In this document: positions 40,693 to 48,705 of the stretch, piece by piece
How the letters are laid out: the number at the start of each line of letters is the position of its first letter
Numbering within the stretch: the first letter of the stretch is position 1
NCBI GenBank assembly: GCA_963721585.1
Contig: CAVRJN010000007.1
Span: 186,001 to 250,000, forward strand
Length of the DNA: 64,000 nt
Direction: 5' to 3'
From: Bog-473 sp963721585
GTDB lineage: Bacteria; Actinomycetota; Acidimicrobiia; Acidimicrobiales; RAAP-2
Made by a program: the position numbers and the translations under genes
Notes under the pieces: generated by a model
What the model saw: the letters and a program-made list of their open reading frames with translations, nothing else
What the model was told of the DNA's origin: nothing
The model's database searches: none

Positions 40693-41619
40693 ATGGATAG
40701 CGTGACATCCCCGCGTGGCGCGACCGGCCACGCTGCCCGGTGGGACCTGCGACCCATGGCCCTCGAAGACGTCGAAGCGACGATGGCCGTGGTCGAGGCC
40801 GCCGATGCAGCGCTGGCACTAGCCGGTCTTCTCCCGCCGCACACCCCACCGAGCGACGCCCAGTTGGATGCCAGCCGCATGGGTCATGCCCGTTTCGTGC
40901 AGCACGACGGGCCCGGAGCCTGGGTGGCTGTCTCGGAAGGGCGCGTGGTCGGCGTTGCGGAGTCCGTCCGGCGGGAGTCCGTCTGGGGGGAGAGCTTCTG
41001 GGGTCTGTCCATGCTGTTTGTCCACCCAGAGTTCCAGAGCCGGGGAGTAGGCGGGCGGCTCCTCGAGGCGGCCATGGACTACAGCGCCGGCGCCTCCCAA
41101 CGCATGATCCAGTCTTCGCCCGACCCCCGGGCCATGCGTCGCTACTTCCTGGCCGGACTGGCCATGCACCCGACGGCCGAGATGGGAGGTCAACCCGACC
41201 GCCGGGCCATCCCACCCTCCTTGCCCGGTCGCGATGGCGATGAGGGGGACCTCGAATTGGTGGCCGAGGTGGAGGCACAACTGGGCCGCTCTCGAACCGA
41301 GGATGTGGCTTTCGGGCTGAGTGACGGGCGCTGCCGCCTTGACGTGGTGGACAGCGATCCCGGGCGAGGGTGGGTGCTTTGGCACCCGGGCCGACTGTCC
41401 ATGCTGGGGGCAACCGACGAGCAGACAGCCAGCGTCCTCCTGTGGCGGTTCCTCGCCGGCTCCGAGGGACAAATCCTGGTACACGGGCTCACCGCTGCCC
41501 AGCAGTGGGCGTTCGACGTCCTGCATCAGGCGCGTCTAACGGCGCAGATACGCGGCTCGTTGTTCATTGACGGCATGGCCGTCCCGATCCCATGGATCGC
41601 TTCGGGCTGGTACTTCTAG
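40693..41619 (+). CDS. GNAT N-acetyltransferase with two domains
   Basis: About 308 residues from MDSVTSPRGATGH. The N-terminal domain shows the GNAT core: WGLSMLFVHPEFQSRGVGGRLLEAAMDYS (acetyl-CoA loop R-G-V-G-G). A second, divergent GNAT-like half follows (DVAFGLSDGRCRLDVVDSDPGRGWVLWHPGRLSMLGATDEQ ...), as in two-lobed members where only one lobe is active. An upstream in-frame ATG adds 30 residues without domain character. Substrate unknown. It is divergent from the SDR gene. Confidence 0.85.
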   Translation: MDSVTSPRGATGHAARWDLRPMALEDVEATMAVVEAADAALALAGLLPPHTPPSDAQLDASRMGHARFVQHDGPGAWVAVSEGRVVGVAESVRRESVWGESFWGLSMLFVHPEFQSRGVGGRLLEAAMDYSAGASQRMIQSSPDPRAMRRYFLAGLAMHPTAEMGGQPDRRAIPPSLPGRDGDEGDLELVAEVEAQLGRSRTEDVAFGLSDGRCRLDVVDSDPGRGWVLWHPGRLSMLGATDEQTASVLLWRFLAGSEGQILVHGLTAAQQWAFDVLHQARLTAQIRGSLFIDGMAVPIPWIASGWYF

Positions 41620-41865
41620 ACCCCGATGTGTCCCACCCAGCTCGGGACCATTCTGAACAAGTCCGAGATTTGGGAGGCAGATTTCTCTCTCGCGTGCCCC
41701 ACCGAGACACTGTTGCGCCCACCCGGAGTTCGTCGGCTCCCTATCCACGTCGTGCCGGAGTGTCCCACTTTGCCTGGGGAGAGCACACCCTGGGCCGGTC
41801 GCAGATTCAGTCGCGCACCAGTGCTCTTGCGCTCACGACCCGACGCGCCTGCGAGGATGACGCGC

Positions 41866-42621
41866 ATGGATGATGACCGCCGCCTATCGTTCGGCGACGA
41901 CGCCGAGCAATACGACCGGGCGCGACCGTCGTACCCCGCATCAGCGATCGATGCCGCGATCGACGGCGGGAACATTCGACGGGTGTTGGACGTCGGGTGC
42001 GGCACCGGGATCGCGTCGCAGCTGTTCCTCGATCGCGAATGCGAGGTGGTCGGCGTGGAGCCGGACGAGCGGATGGCCGCCGTGGCCCGCCGACGCGGCG
42101 TGAACGTCGTCGTCGCGCCATTCGAGGCGATGATGGCGCCCGTCGACCCGTTCGACCTCGTCGTCTCCGCTCAGGCGTGGCACTGGGTTGATCAGAACAT
42201 CGGGCCAGCAGCGGCCGCCGGCGCGCTGCGCCCGGGTGGCCGATTGGCACTCTTCTCGAACGGCTACCAAGAAGTGTCCCTGCGAGACGAGCTCGACGCG
42301 GTGTACCGCCAGCACGCACCCCAGATCGCCGCCAAGACGTTCGTGCTGGGGCGGCACGCGCCGACGCTCCGGTCGGCGCACGCTGGCCCGATCGAAGCGT
42401 GCGGACGCTTTGGTCCAGTCGAGGAGCACTCGTTCCGGTGGGAGCGCACCTACACCCGCGACGAATGGCTCGACCAGCTTCCAACGCACAGCGACCACAG
42501 AACATTGCGCCCAGAAGTGCTCAGCACGCTGCTCAGGCACATCCGAGGCGTGATCGACGCGAATGGTGGCACGCTCACCATCGGCCACACCACCGAGTTG
42601 CTGCTCGCCGCCCGACACTAA
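41866..42621 (+). CDS. Class I SAM-dependent methyltransferase
   Basis: A 251-residue enzyme. GAGG stands before the ATG at 41866. The SAM motif I is VLDVGCGTGIASQLF, and motif II is VVGVEPDERMAAVARRRG. The post-II region (FDLVVSAQAWHWVDQNIGP) has the Trp-His-Trp-Val common to methyltransferase type-11 proteins similar to trans-aconitate or small-molecule methyltransferases. Start MDDDRRLSFGDDAEQYDRAR is typical. Substrate unknown. An ATG three codons upstream is also in frame. Confidence 0.9.
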   Translation: MDDDRRLSFGDDAEQYDRARPSYPASAIDAAIDGGNIRRVLDVGCGTGIASQLFLDRECEVVGVEPDERMAAVARRRGVNVVVAPFEAMMAPVDPFDLVVSAQAWHWVDQNIGPAAAAGALRPGGRLALFSNGYQEVSLRDELDAVYRQHAPQIAAKTFVLGRHAPTLRSAHAGPIEACGRFGPVEEHSFRWERTYTRDEWLDQLPTHSDHRTLRPEVLSTLLRHIRGVIDANGGTLTIGHTTELLLAARH

Positions 42622-42872
42622 AGCGGCCGTGACGTGCTCGGGCTTGTGGTGATAGCTCAGGCGAGAATGGGGGTGCCATCCCAGAAGTGCCTGATTGAGA
42701 CTTTGAGCAGACCCGACGGCTGATCCCTTGAGCCTGCCGCCAGTCCGACCGGCTGGCTCTTGCGAGCTGCCACTCGTCCGGAGCTCGACTGCGAGTGGGT
42801 CAAAAGAGGAGCGTCTGCACCACATCCAACAGAGGAGTGCCCCTTCCGGTTGCGTATCGACTCAAAGGGAGG
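42622..42872. other. Intergenic spacer before an IS110-like remnant
   Basis: About 250 bases without a supported gene; with the remnant that follows, the gap to the TMEM175 gene is about 500 bases. Frames here overlap methyltransferase shadows and show no domain. Confidence 0.4.
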
Positions 42873-43080
42873 ATGCACGTGTCAGTGATCATCGGGGTCG
42901 ATCCCCAAAGGCGAACCGCACGGCGGTGGACATTGGTGGCGATGAACGCGAGGTGGCCAAGGTCACGGCGCGGGAGACATGCCAGCAAACGCGCAAGCTG
43001 CTCGCCTGGACTGCCTCAGTCATGGAAGTCAGTTCATCTCACGAAGGCCGCCTACGACCTCGGGGCCGATTCGCGATAGG
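42873..43080 (+). mobile_element. IS110-like transposase N-terminal remnant
   Basis: A ribosome-site-like AAGGGAGG precedes ATG 42873, which starts MHVSVIIGVDP. The frame then shifts by one base within CCCCAAAG, and the next frame continues KANRTAVDIGGDEREVAKVTARETCQQTRKLLAW. Together these match the IS110 DEDD transposase start (GxDxHK, AVAxD), where the first Asp and HK-like pair normally bind metal. About 50 residues are kept; the rest of the ~400-residue enzyme is missing. It lies in a debris-rich segment and is evidence of past transposition. Confidence 0.6.
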
Positions 43081-43127
43081 GGGTAACGCTGGGATCTGAT
43101 CTACGAGGTAGCTGGTCCGCCGGAGTC

Positions 43128-43763
43128 TCAGTCTTCAGAAAGTGACACTCCCCGGCGCTCGAAGCGCCGATCCGGAACAAACCAGATGACGGCGACCAGG
43201 GCATACAACGCATACGCCACGTAAGGGCTGAGGAATGCCAGCCCAACAGCGCACGCGTACAGCGCAATCGAGATATTTCCCTTGAGATCTGACCCAATGG
43301 CGCGGCCGACCGCGGAATCCCGACCGTTCGCCCGGATGATTGCGACCACGAGAATCGAAAAGGCGATCGCCGCACCCAGCGCCACGATGCCGTAGATCGC
43401 GGCGGGCCAGTGGTCCCCGTAGAAGCTGCCTACCCACTCGGTCACGACTGGGATGAGCGAGAGCCAGAACAGCAGGTGGAGGTTCGCCCACATGACGCCA
43501 CCGCTGATGTGACGCGTGACACGAAGTAGGTGGTGGTGGTTGTTCCAGTAGATCCCGATGAAAGTGAAGCTCAGAATGTAGACGAGCAGTTCTGGCAGTC
43601 GCCGGCTCAACGCGGTGAACGACCCACTGAGAGGTGCCTTGAGGCTGAGCGCGGTAATGGTGATGATGACGGCCATAACCCCGTCGCTGAACGCTTCCAG
43701 CCGGCTGGTGCCGATGGTCGTTTCCGGAAGCTGCGGATCTGGGACTTCGCTCACTTGAACCAT
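43128..43763 (-). CDS. TMEM175/DUF1211 family membrane protein
   Basis: A 211-residue protein. It carries the family signature RLEAFSDGVMAVIITITALS in helix 1, the selectivity segment of TMEM175 potassium channels, then six hydrophobic helices with a GIYWNNHHHLLRVTRH loop. Bacterial members form K+-permeable tetramers; a leak channel or pH/ion balance role is likely. Start ATG 43763 (MVQVSEVPDP) was chosen because the in-frame extension to 43922 is not protein-like. Confidence 0.9.
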   Translation of the reverse strand: MVQVSEVPDPQLPETTIGTSRLEAFSDGVMAVIITITALSLKAPLSGSFTALSRRLPELLVYILSFTFIGIYWNNHHHLLRVTRHISGGVMWANLHLLFWLSLIPVVTEWVGSFYGDHWPAAIYGIVALGAAIAFSILVVAIIRANGRDSAVGRAIGSDLKGNISIALYACAVGLAFLSPYVAYALYALVAVIWFVPDRRFERRGVSLSED

Positions 43764-44475
43764 TCCGTCGCTCGAGCCGACTTCTCGACGTCGGGCCACG
43801 TCCAGAATGGAGTTTCCACGAAGTAGGCCACAGGCTGCCAGAAGCCCAGATAGCCGGCGAGCAAAACAGGTGGATGCACGCCGCCGACTCTTCCATATGA
43901 CGGAGGTCCCATGGCGTCTCATTCCCGGGCAAGGTGGATCCCCTTGACGCTGCCCGAGATCGTGGAGACGATCGCTTCGTCGAGATGACCTGGTGTCGTC
44001 CTGTCGCCACTCGATTGCCCGCCGATCGGCGCATGTGTGAGCCTTCTGATCCCTCGAGATTGACGGTTAGCGAGCGGGACTCCCTTGGCTCCCAGGCCCA
44101 TCCCTACGGTGCGGCCGGGTGGCGGCCAATCCCGGCATTCTCAGGCGCCTCCCCCTTCCATCGTCGAGCGGCCCCACTTCACATATTCGGGACTTTCGTC
44201 CCCTAGCAAGCGCAACATGACTCCCTCATCCTGGAGTGCAAAGACACCCCGAGAGAGGAATGCCTTCAATCGATGCTGCACCACCACTACGAAAGCGGCG
44301 AGACGAACCGGATGTCCGGGGGTCTTCGTGGTCGTGGCTTTGGCGCTGCGAGTCGGCGTGTGAGATCAAACGTGGCACCAGGCCGGGATGTTCGTTGCAC
44401 CGACGGTGCGAACGGAGACACTGTTGGGTCACGATCGAAACAGAGAACATCAACGTCCGATCCGATGGAGAGAAC
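43764..44475. other. Long spacer between TMEM175 and ferritin-like genes
   Basis: About 710 bases. It contains a DosR-type box at 44186-44205. A short protein-like frame near 44235-44310 (LECKDTPREECLQSMLHHHYESG in one frame) has no usable start and is probably a remnant. Nothing else is convincing. Confidence 0.45.
44186..44205. promoter_or_regulatory. DosR (DevR)-type box, near consensus
   Basis: TTCGGGACTTTCGTCCCCTA matches the 20-base actinobacterial DosR consensus TTSGGGACTWWAGTCCCSAA at 18 of 20 positions by eye, including the palindromic GGGAC/GTCCC core. It lies about 270 bases before the ferritin-like gene and about 420 from the divergent TMEM175 start. DosR controls hypoxia and dormancy genes in Mycobacterium; its presence here is inferred from the motif. 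No dosR/dosS is in this window. Confidence 0.5.
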
Positions 44476-44970
44476 ATGATCGACATGACAACCGAGTCCT
44501 GGGCAGGACCCTCTGCCACGGATCGGGCGCTCTATGCTCATTTGACGAACCACATCGAGACAGAGCGAGGATTACTTGAAGAGTATTCCGACATCGCCGA
44601 CCGAACGGAGTCCGGAGCTTTTCGCTATCTCGTGAATCTGCTCATTGAAGACGAGATTCGACATCACAGAATCTTTTTGGAGCTTGCTGAGTCACTCGAA
44701 ACGATTGCGCTCATGAAGGCGAAAGAACCTCTTATACCGCTCATCGACTTTGTCCGTTCTGATCGGGACGCAGTGCTCGAGGCGACGAGGCGGCTCCTCG
44801 AGCACGAGAACGAGGACGCCCGCGATCTCAAGCGTCTCCGACGCGAGCTTCGCGACACAAAAGACGATTCGCTGAACGGCCTGCTGGTGGAGCTCATGCA
44901 GCGTGATACCCAAAAACACATCGCTATCCTTCGTTTCGTACGGAGACGCACAAGCCGGAAACGGAACTGA
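44476..44970 (+). CDS. Ferritin-like/rubrerythrin-type helical protein
   Basis: A 164-residue helical protein starting MIDMTTESWAG, with GGAGAG before the ATG. Metal-site-like residues appear on two helix pairs: E28-x-E30, then E58-D-E60-x2-H63 (LLIEDEIRHHRIF), E109-H110-E111, and later D144-x3-H148 (QRDTQKHIAILRF). This arrangement resembles ferritin-like di-metal bundles such as rubrerythrin or DUF892, but no Cys4 rubredoxin part is present. Possible role in iron storage or peroxide/nitric oxide defence. A DosR-type box stands upstream. Confidence 0.78.
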   Translation: MIDMTTESWAGPSATDRALYAHLTNHIETERGLLEEYSDIADRTESGAFRYLVNLLIEDEIRHHRIFLELAESLETIALMKAKEPLIPLIDFVRSDRDAVLEATRRLLEHENEDARDLKRLRRELRDTKDDSLNGLLVELMQRDTQKHIAILRFVRRRTSRKRN

Positions 44971-45358
44971 CGACGGGACACACGGCAAGGGCGTCCTCGA
45001 GTGAGGCAATTGCCGAACAGAGAGCGACGATCTACGCCGCGAGTTGTACCTCACCCACCTCGTCGACTGGAACACGATCGCCGGCGCTCCTTTTCACCCC
45101 TACCGGGTAGCCGGCCTCCTACCGCAGTCGTGCCGCACTCTGACGCTCCGCCGGGCAAACTGGGGCAGGCTGCCGCAGAATGGACACGATCATCCTGCCC
45201 TCGTGGCTGCCGAAGGCTCGTCCAAGGATCCGTTCGGCGTCGACGAGGCCCAGTGGTCTTCTGCTGGCTCGGCAACTGATTCGGTGAAGGACGGTAGCTC
45301 CGAGATGTCGGATCCACCCCCAGACGGGCCCATATCCGGCAGTCCTTGCCTCGAAACG
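44971..45358. other. Spacer between ferritin-like gene and convergent small genes
   Basis: About 390 bases with no supported gene. It ends at a strong stem-loop (45359-45388). Frames on both strands lack domains or binding sites. Confidence 0.4.
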
Positions 45359-45388
45359 CGATTCGACCCCCCGAAGGGGGCCGAATCG
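45359..45388. terminator. Strong stem-loop terminator between convergent genes
   Basis: CGATTCG (45359-45365) pairs with CGAATCG (45382-45388), one A-C mismatch follows, then CCCCC pairs with GGGGG around a CGAA loop: 12 paired bases. It lies 26 bases beyond the stop of the minus-strand 54-residue gene and downstream of the plus-strand ferritin-like gene. A long T-run is lacking, as is often so in high-GC actinobacteria. Confidence 0.55.
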
Positions 45389-45414
45389 TCTATTGCCGCT
45401 CAATCGGAGAGGCG

Positions 45415-45579
45415 CTACCACCGATAGAAGCGATGGCTTCCAGCACCCTCACCCCGGCCAATGGCGAAGCCCACGAGCCACAGGACAAGAAACATTGCCG
45501 CTGCTATCCATAAGAGATGCACAGCAAATCCAGCCCCGAACAGAATCACGACAAGCAATAGTGCGAGAATCAGTACCAC
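45415..45579 (-). CDS. 54-residue hydrophobic membrane protein
   Basis: GTG start with GGGAGG eight bases upstream. The product reads VVLILALLLVVILFGAGFAV (one membrane helix), then HLLWIAAAMFLVLWLVGFAIGRGEG (a second helix) and ends GSHRFYRW. The GFAIGRGE...FYRW ending is common to small actinobacterial 'hydrophobic proteins' related to DUF5670. Function unknown; such proteins are often stress-induced. It is too short for the usual ORF cut-off. Just upstream on the same strand is the DUF6458-like gene. Confidence 0.75.
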   Translation of the reverse strand: MVLILALLLVVILFGAGFAVHLLWIAAAMFLVLWLVGFAIGRGEGAGSHRFYRW

Positions 45580-45606
45580 CGAACAACCTCCCTGTTTGGC
45601 TCCTAC

Positions 45607-45912
45607 CTAGTACGTCGAATCGACCCGACGCGCGACATTCCCCTGGCCGTCGTCCACGACGGTCCGGCGCCGACGCGTGTTCCCGGCGACCATGACGATG
45701 ATCGAGATGACAGCGCCGACGGCGCCGACGACCATCAAAATCCAACCCACTTTGTTGACGTTGAAGCCGTGTTGATATGGCTCCGTCACTGCCCAGTCAA
45801 GAATGGCACCCGTGGCAAAGGCGATACTGCTTACGACAAGCCCGCCGGCGCGGATGGTGCGTGAGCACGAACACCGGTGTGTGGAACGGCGGGTCTTGCC
45901 CCCACCAGCCAC
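45607..45912 (-). CDS. DUF6458-like membrane protein, 5' end joined to RibD debris
   Basis: The C-terminal ~80 residues are well formed: RAGGLVVSSIAFATGAILDWAV (helix), then GFNVNKVGWILMVVGAVGAVISIIVMVAG (helix) and the basic tail NTRRRRTVVDDGQGN. This is the DUF6458 two-helix pattern. The usual start (ATG-Arg-hydrophobic) reads ATC-CGC here, and upstream codons belong to a truncated RibD-like gene in another frame. The coordinate uses the GTG at 45912, which is doubtful; a deletion seems to have joined the two genes and taken the original start codon. Expression is therefore uncertain. Confidence 0.6.
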   Translation of the reverse strand: MAGGGKTRRSTHRCSCSRTIRAGGLVVSSIAFATGAILDWAVTEPYQHGFNVNKVGWILMVVGAVGAVISIIVMVAGNTRRRRTVVDDGQGNVARRVDSTY

Positions 45913-46203
45913 GCCACTCGTCGCGTGTGCCGAGATCGGTCAACGGGCCGGTCTGCGGGCCGAACTTGCCCCGGCCCATGATCTCGGCTCCGAACCCGAC
46001 ATTCAGGCGTTCTGCGAACGCGTTGTCGACACCGGTCGTGCCACCTGACTGACCCAAAATGATCGAACGCCCGAACCGAGTGGGGAGCACCCACTCGTGC
46101 AGACGATGGCCGGCGTGGCCGAACGGGCGTCGAAGGTCAAACCCTCACCAGTCCCGAACCCGTCCAGGGAGATCGAGAAGTTGTGGACACGGACCTGGGA
46201 CAT
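45848..46203 (-). pseudogene. RibD/dihydrofolate-reductase-like protein, truncated and frameshifted
   Basis: GGAGG precedes ATG 46203, which opens MSQVRVHNFSISLDGFGTGEG. After about 25 residues the frame shifts by one, and the next frame continues FGHAGHRLHEWVLPTRFGRSI ... GVDNAFAERLNVGFGAEIMGRGKFGPQTGP and WRGWWGQDPPFHTPVFVLTHHPR. This is the RibD C-terminal/DHFR-like family (usually ~190 residues). The second half (about 90 residues) is missing, and the frame runs into the DUF6458 gene. Two lesions, so decayed. Confidence 0.75.
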
Positions 46204-46388
46204 GTCGCCTCCGAAGCGTTGGGTGGTTGCTGTATCAACTGGTTGACGGTAACGCCGAGCGAAGCCCGGCCTGTGGTCCCTGACGTGCGGCACCGTGGCA
46301 CCCGGTCCCGGCGTATAGGGATATACCACTCAGGCATCGACTCTCGACCGAGAGGTTTCGCCGGATCCAAATGCGGTATTGATCACAC

Positions 46389-46508
46389 GTGACCCTCACC
46401 GACGACCCCGCCGACTTGCCCGATTCAGACCCCGATGACGTGCCCGAACGCCTGGCTCCGGTCGAAGTACCCGAGCCAAGCGTCGAGGACACTCCCGAGC
46501 GCGGCTAG
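46389..46508 (+). CDS. Possible tiny acidic protein
   Basis: A 39-residue frame from GTG 46389: acidic and Pro-rich (DDPADLPDSDPDDVPERLAPVEVPEPSVED). The composition is ordered, but no ribosome site or family is known. Low support. Confidence 0.3.
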   Translation: MTLTDDPADLPDSDPDDVPERLAPVEVPEPSVEDTPERG

Positions 46509-46695
46509 GGATTGGGGTCTGTCGCCGAACAGAGAAGTGACCAGCGAGTGACGGGATCGGGAATCGGGGAAGGTGGGCTGGGCTCGGGTTTCTTCGGAGA
46601 TAGTCACATGTTGGCGGTCCCGGCGGGCGCCTTCGAAAACCCGATGACGTGACTCCCAACAGTCGGGAGCATTGGGCCGGGGCCGAGGAGGGACC

Positions 46696-47073
46696 ATGCG
46701 GAAGTTGTCGGTAGTCGAATTGCTCGATGGCGTCATGCAGGGCCTCGGTGGGCCTGTCGGAGATCGCGAGGGCGGTTTCGAGTATGGCGGCTGGAGCGGA
46801 CCCTATGGCAACGAGGCGGCGCAGCAGGCCGGAGGTGGCGTTGGCCAGACGCCTGCCTACCTCTTTGGGCGTAAGACATGCGAGCACATGGCCGCGCACT
46901 GGCCTCACGTAGCCGCCGATTATCCCATTCGGCGAACCTTGCTGGTCCTCGCCTGCGAGCCGAACTCTCCCACCGTTCCGGTGAACCGGGGGTACCAACC
47001 GTGGCCGGCGGCTGGACGAATCGTCGCAGTGGGAGGTCGCTTCTGCGGATTCTGGCCTAAGTTCGCGGCATGA
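46696..47073 (+). pseudogene. RibD/DHFR-like protein, second truncated copy
   Basis: From ATG 46696: MRKLSVVELLDGVMQGLGGP, then DREGGFEYGGWSGPYGNEAAQQA, AYLFGRKTCEHMAAHWPHVAADYP. This is the N-terminal half of another RibD-like dihydrofolate reductase, but it lacks the TL/SL before DGVMQ found in relatives and loses all similarity after AADYP. What follows (RRTLLVLACEPNSP ...) is not family sequence, and the frame ends at 47073 where the VOC gene begins. It is not a continuation of the copy at 45848, so two independent remnants exist within 1 kb. Confidence 0.7.
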
Positions 47074-47414
47074 CGGCCTTCATCAAGTACGTGACATTCG
47101 ACTGTGCCGATCCACGCCGGCTTGCAGCTTTCTGGTCAGAAGTCACCGGCTACCAACCCGTGGCCAACGAGGATGACTTCGCGGCGCTCGCTGCACCCGA
47201 CAACCGAGGCGTTCGGGGGATCTTGTTCTGGCGGGTTCCCGAACCAAAGACTGCGAAGAGCCGAATGCACGTTGACCTGGCCACCAAGGACGCCGAACAC
47301 GAGATCGGGCGCCTCGTCGGTATCGGCGCCACGATGGTCGAGTTTCGAGAAGGTCACGGAAGTAGCTGGACCGTCATGCTTGATCCTGAGGGCAACGAGT
47401 TCTGCATAGGTTGA
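47070..47414 (+). CDS. VOC (glyoxalase/bleomycin-resistance) superfamily protein
   Basis: A 114-residue single VOC domain: MTAFIKYVTFDCADPRRLAAFWSEVTGY, mid-part FWRVPEPKTAKSRMHVDLATKD and end MLDPEGNEFCIG, where the last Glu is a usual metal ligand. VOC proteins bind divalent metals or simply sequester small molecules. The start overlaps the end of the truncated RibD frame by four bases. Function unknown. Confidence 0.85.
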   Translation: MTAFIKYVTFDCADPRRLAAFWSEVTGYQPVANEDDFAALAAPDNRGVRGILFWRVPEPKTAKSRMHVDLATKDAEHEIGRLVGIGATMVEFREGHGSSWTVMLDPEGNEFCIG

Positions 47415-47531
47415 ACCTGCTGCCCCTCCCGCAGCGCCTCACTGCCGGCGTATCGAGGCACGCTGTGCCCCGAACCTGCAAGGTGGCCCAGACCTGATCC
47501 ACGACGGCCATGGGGCACCTGTGAAGTGGGG

Positions 47532-47633
47532 TCACGAGTCGTTGATGGCTGCCCTCTGAGCGGCGCGTCGGGCCGGTCCCACGACGACCCGGTAGAGGAC
47601 TGCCAACCAGACTGCGATGACAACGGGGATCAT
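47532..47633 (-). CDS. Possible tiny membrane protein
   Basis: A 33-residue frame: MIPVVIAVWLAVLYRVVVGPARRAAQRAAINDS, one helix followed by a basic-amphipathic tail. An in-frame TTG at 47672 would extend it. It sits just downstream of the 49-residue frame at 47677, and both could be one operon of very small membrane proteins. Evidence is sequence character only. Confidence 0.35.
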   Translation of the reverse strand: MIPVVIAVWLAVLYRVVVGPARRAAQRAAINDS

Positions 47634-47676
47634 CAGTGCTGGCCAGACCGACGAAGGAACGCGCGGTGACAATGGT

Positions 47677-47826
47677 TCATGCTGTCGCACCGGGCACCCC
47701 GGCCCGAGATGGGATCAGCCAAAGGCCGAGAGCAACGAATGCGCAGGTGAAGCAGATCATTACGAAAATGCGCCATGCCCAACTGCGCTGAGTCACGATC
47801 GCAGTATGCGGCAGTGGATCGGTCAT
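47677..47826 (-). CDS. Possible 49-residue membrane protein
   Basis: MTDPLPHTAIVTQRSWAWRI, then FVMICFTCAFVALGLWLIPSR: one membrane helix with basic flanks, and a short tail. No clear ribosome binding site was seen. Supported by compositional pattern alone; no family known. Confidence 0.45.
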   Translation of the reverse strand: MTDPLPHTAIVTQRSWAWRIFVMICFTCAFVALGLWLIPSRAGVPGATA

Positions 47827-47910
47827 GAGAACCCAGAATGACCGTGACAATTCGGCAAACTGAATGCAACGGTCGTGGACGGCCGGCCAAATCGTGGGCA
47901 TCATTGGTCC

Positions 47911-48597
47911 GTGGAACAGACGGCGCAGGGGTGGCAGCCCGACCCGTTGGGACGCCACGGGGAACGGTGGATGTCTGCGGGAGAACCCACCGACTTGGTG
48001 CGCGACGGCGTGCGAGAGAGCCGTGAACCCGTGGATTCTTCCGCACCCCTGCCTGGGATCGACGTGGATGAGCTCCCCACCGGTCAACCGCTGCCGTTCC
48101 CGTGGCGGCAGTCGCGCCGGCAGAGGGCTCTTGTCTTGGCTGCGCTGGCCTGCGTGGCCCTCGCGATCCTCGCCACCAACTTTGGTCACGCCATAGCCCG
48201 TTCGAACCCCCTGGGTCCGAATGAGGCAATCGGCACAGTCGTCTACGCGAAAGGTGACAGCAACTCCACCTTCGTCACGGCCTCATACACCCCTCGGGAC
48301 CGACCGGACAGCTCGGCGTACGCAATGGGGATGGTGACCCATGTGATCTCGGATGGGCAGACGGTGCTGGTTCGGTACGACCCAAACCAGCCAACGGACG
48401 GGACGGTGCTTTCGCAATCGACACCGGGAAGCGGTCCAGACGGTCTCTACGGCGCACTTGTGGGAGCTCTGGGGTTTCTTGGCTTTGGAACTCTCTGGGT
48501 GGTCGCAGGATTCCGAAAGTGGCGCCTGTATCGGGCACGCGAAGCTGCCACCGACTATCGGGTAGGCCCTTGGGCCGGAACGACCAACAGTGCGTAG
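47911..48597 (+). CDS. DUF2510/DUF3592-like membrane protein
   Basis: About 228 residues from GTG 47911. The N-terminus VEQTAQGWQPDPLGRHGERW is DUF2510-like (W-x-PDP-x-GRH-x-x-RW). After a charged linker a membrane helix (ALVLAALACVALAILATNFG) is followed by a DUF3592-like extracytoplasmic beta-rich part (FVTASYTPRDRPDSSAYAMG, VLVRYDPNQPTDGTVL) and a second helix (GALVGALGFLGFGTLWVVAG). Such proteins are of unknown function. The convergent NlpC/P60 gene starts 110 bases on. Confidence 0.75.
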   Translation: MEQTAQGWQPDPLGRHGERWMSAGEPTDLVRDGVRESREPVDSSAPLPGIDVDELPTGQPLPFPWRQSRRQRALVLAALACVALAILATNFGHAIARSNPLGPNEAIGTVVYAKGDSNSTFVTASYTPRDRPDSSAYAMGMVTHVISDGQTVLVRYDPNQPTDGTVLSQSTPGSGPDGLYGALVGALGFLGFGTLWVVAGFRKWRLYRAREAATDYRVGPWAGTTNSA

Positions 48598-48705
48598 TGG
48601 AAATGTCGGCTCGACGAGGGTCTGAACGATTGGCGAGCGCCTGGCCCATAGGCGCCGGATCGAGGCACACTCGTCTCAACGTCAGGCACTTGTAGCCGTC
48701 GCCCA

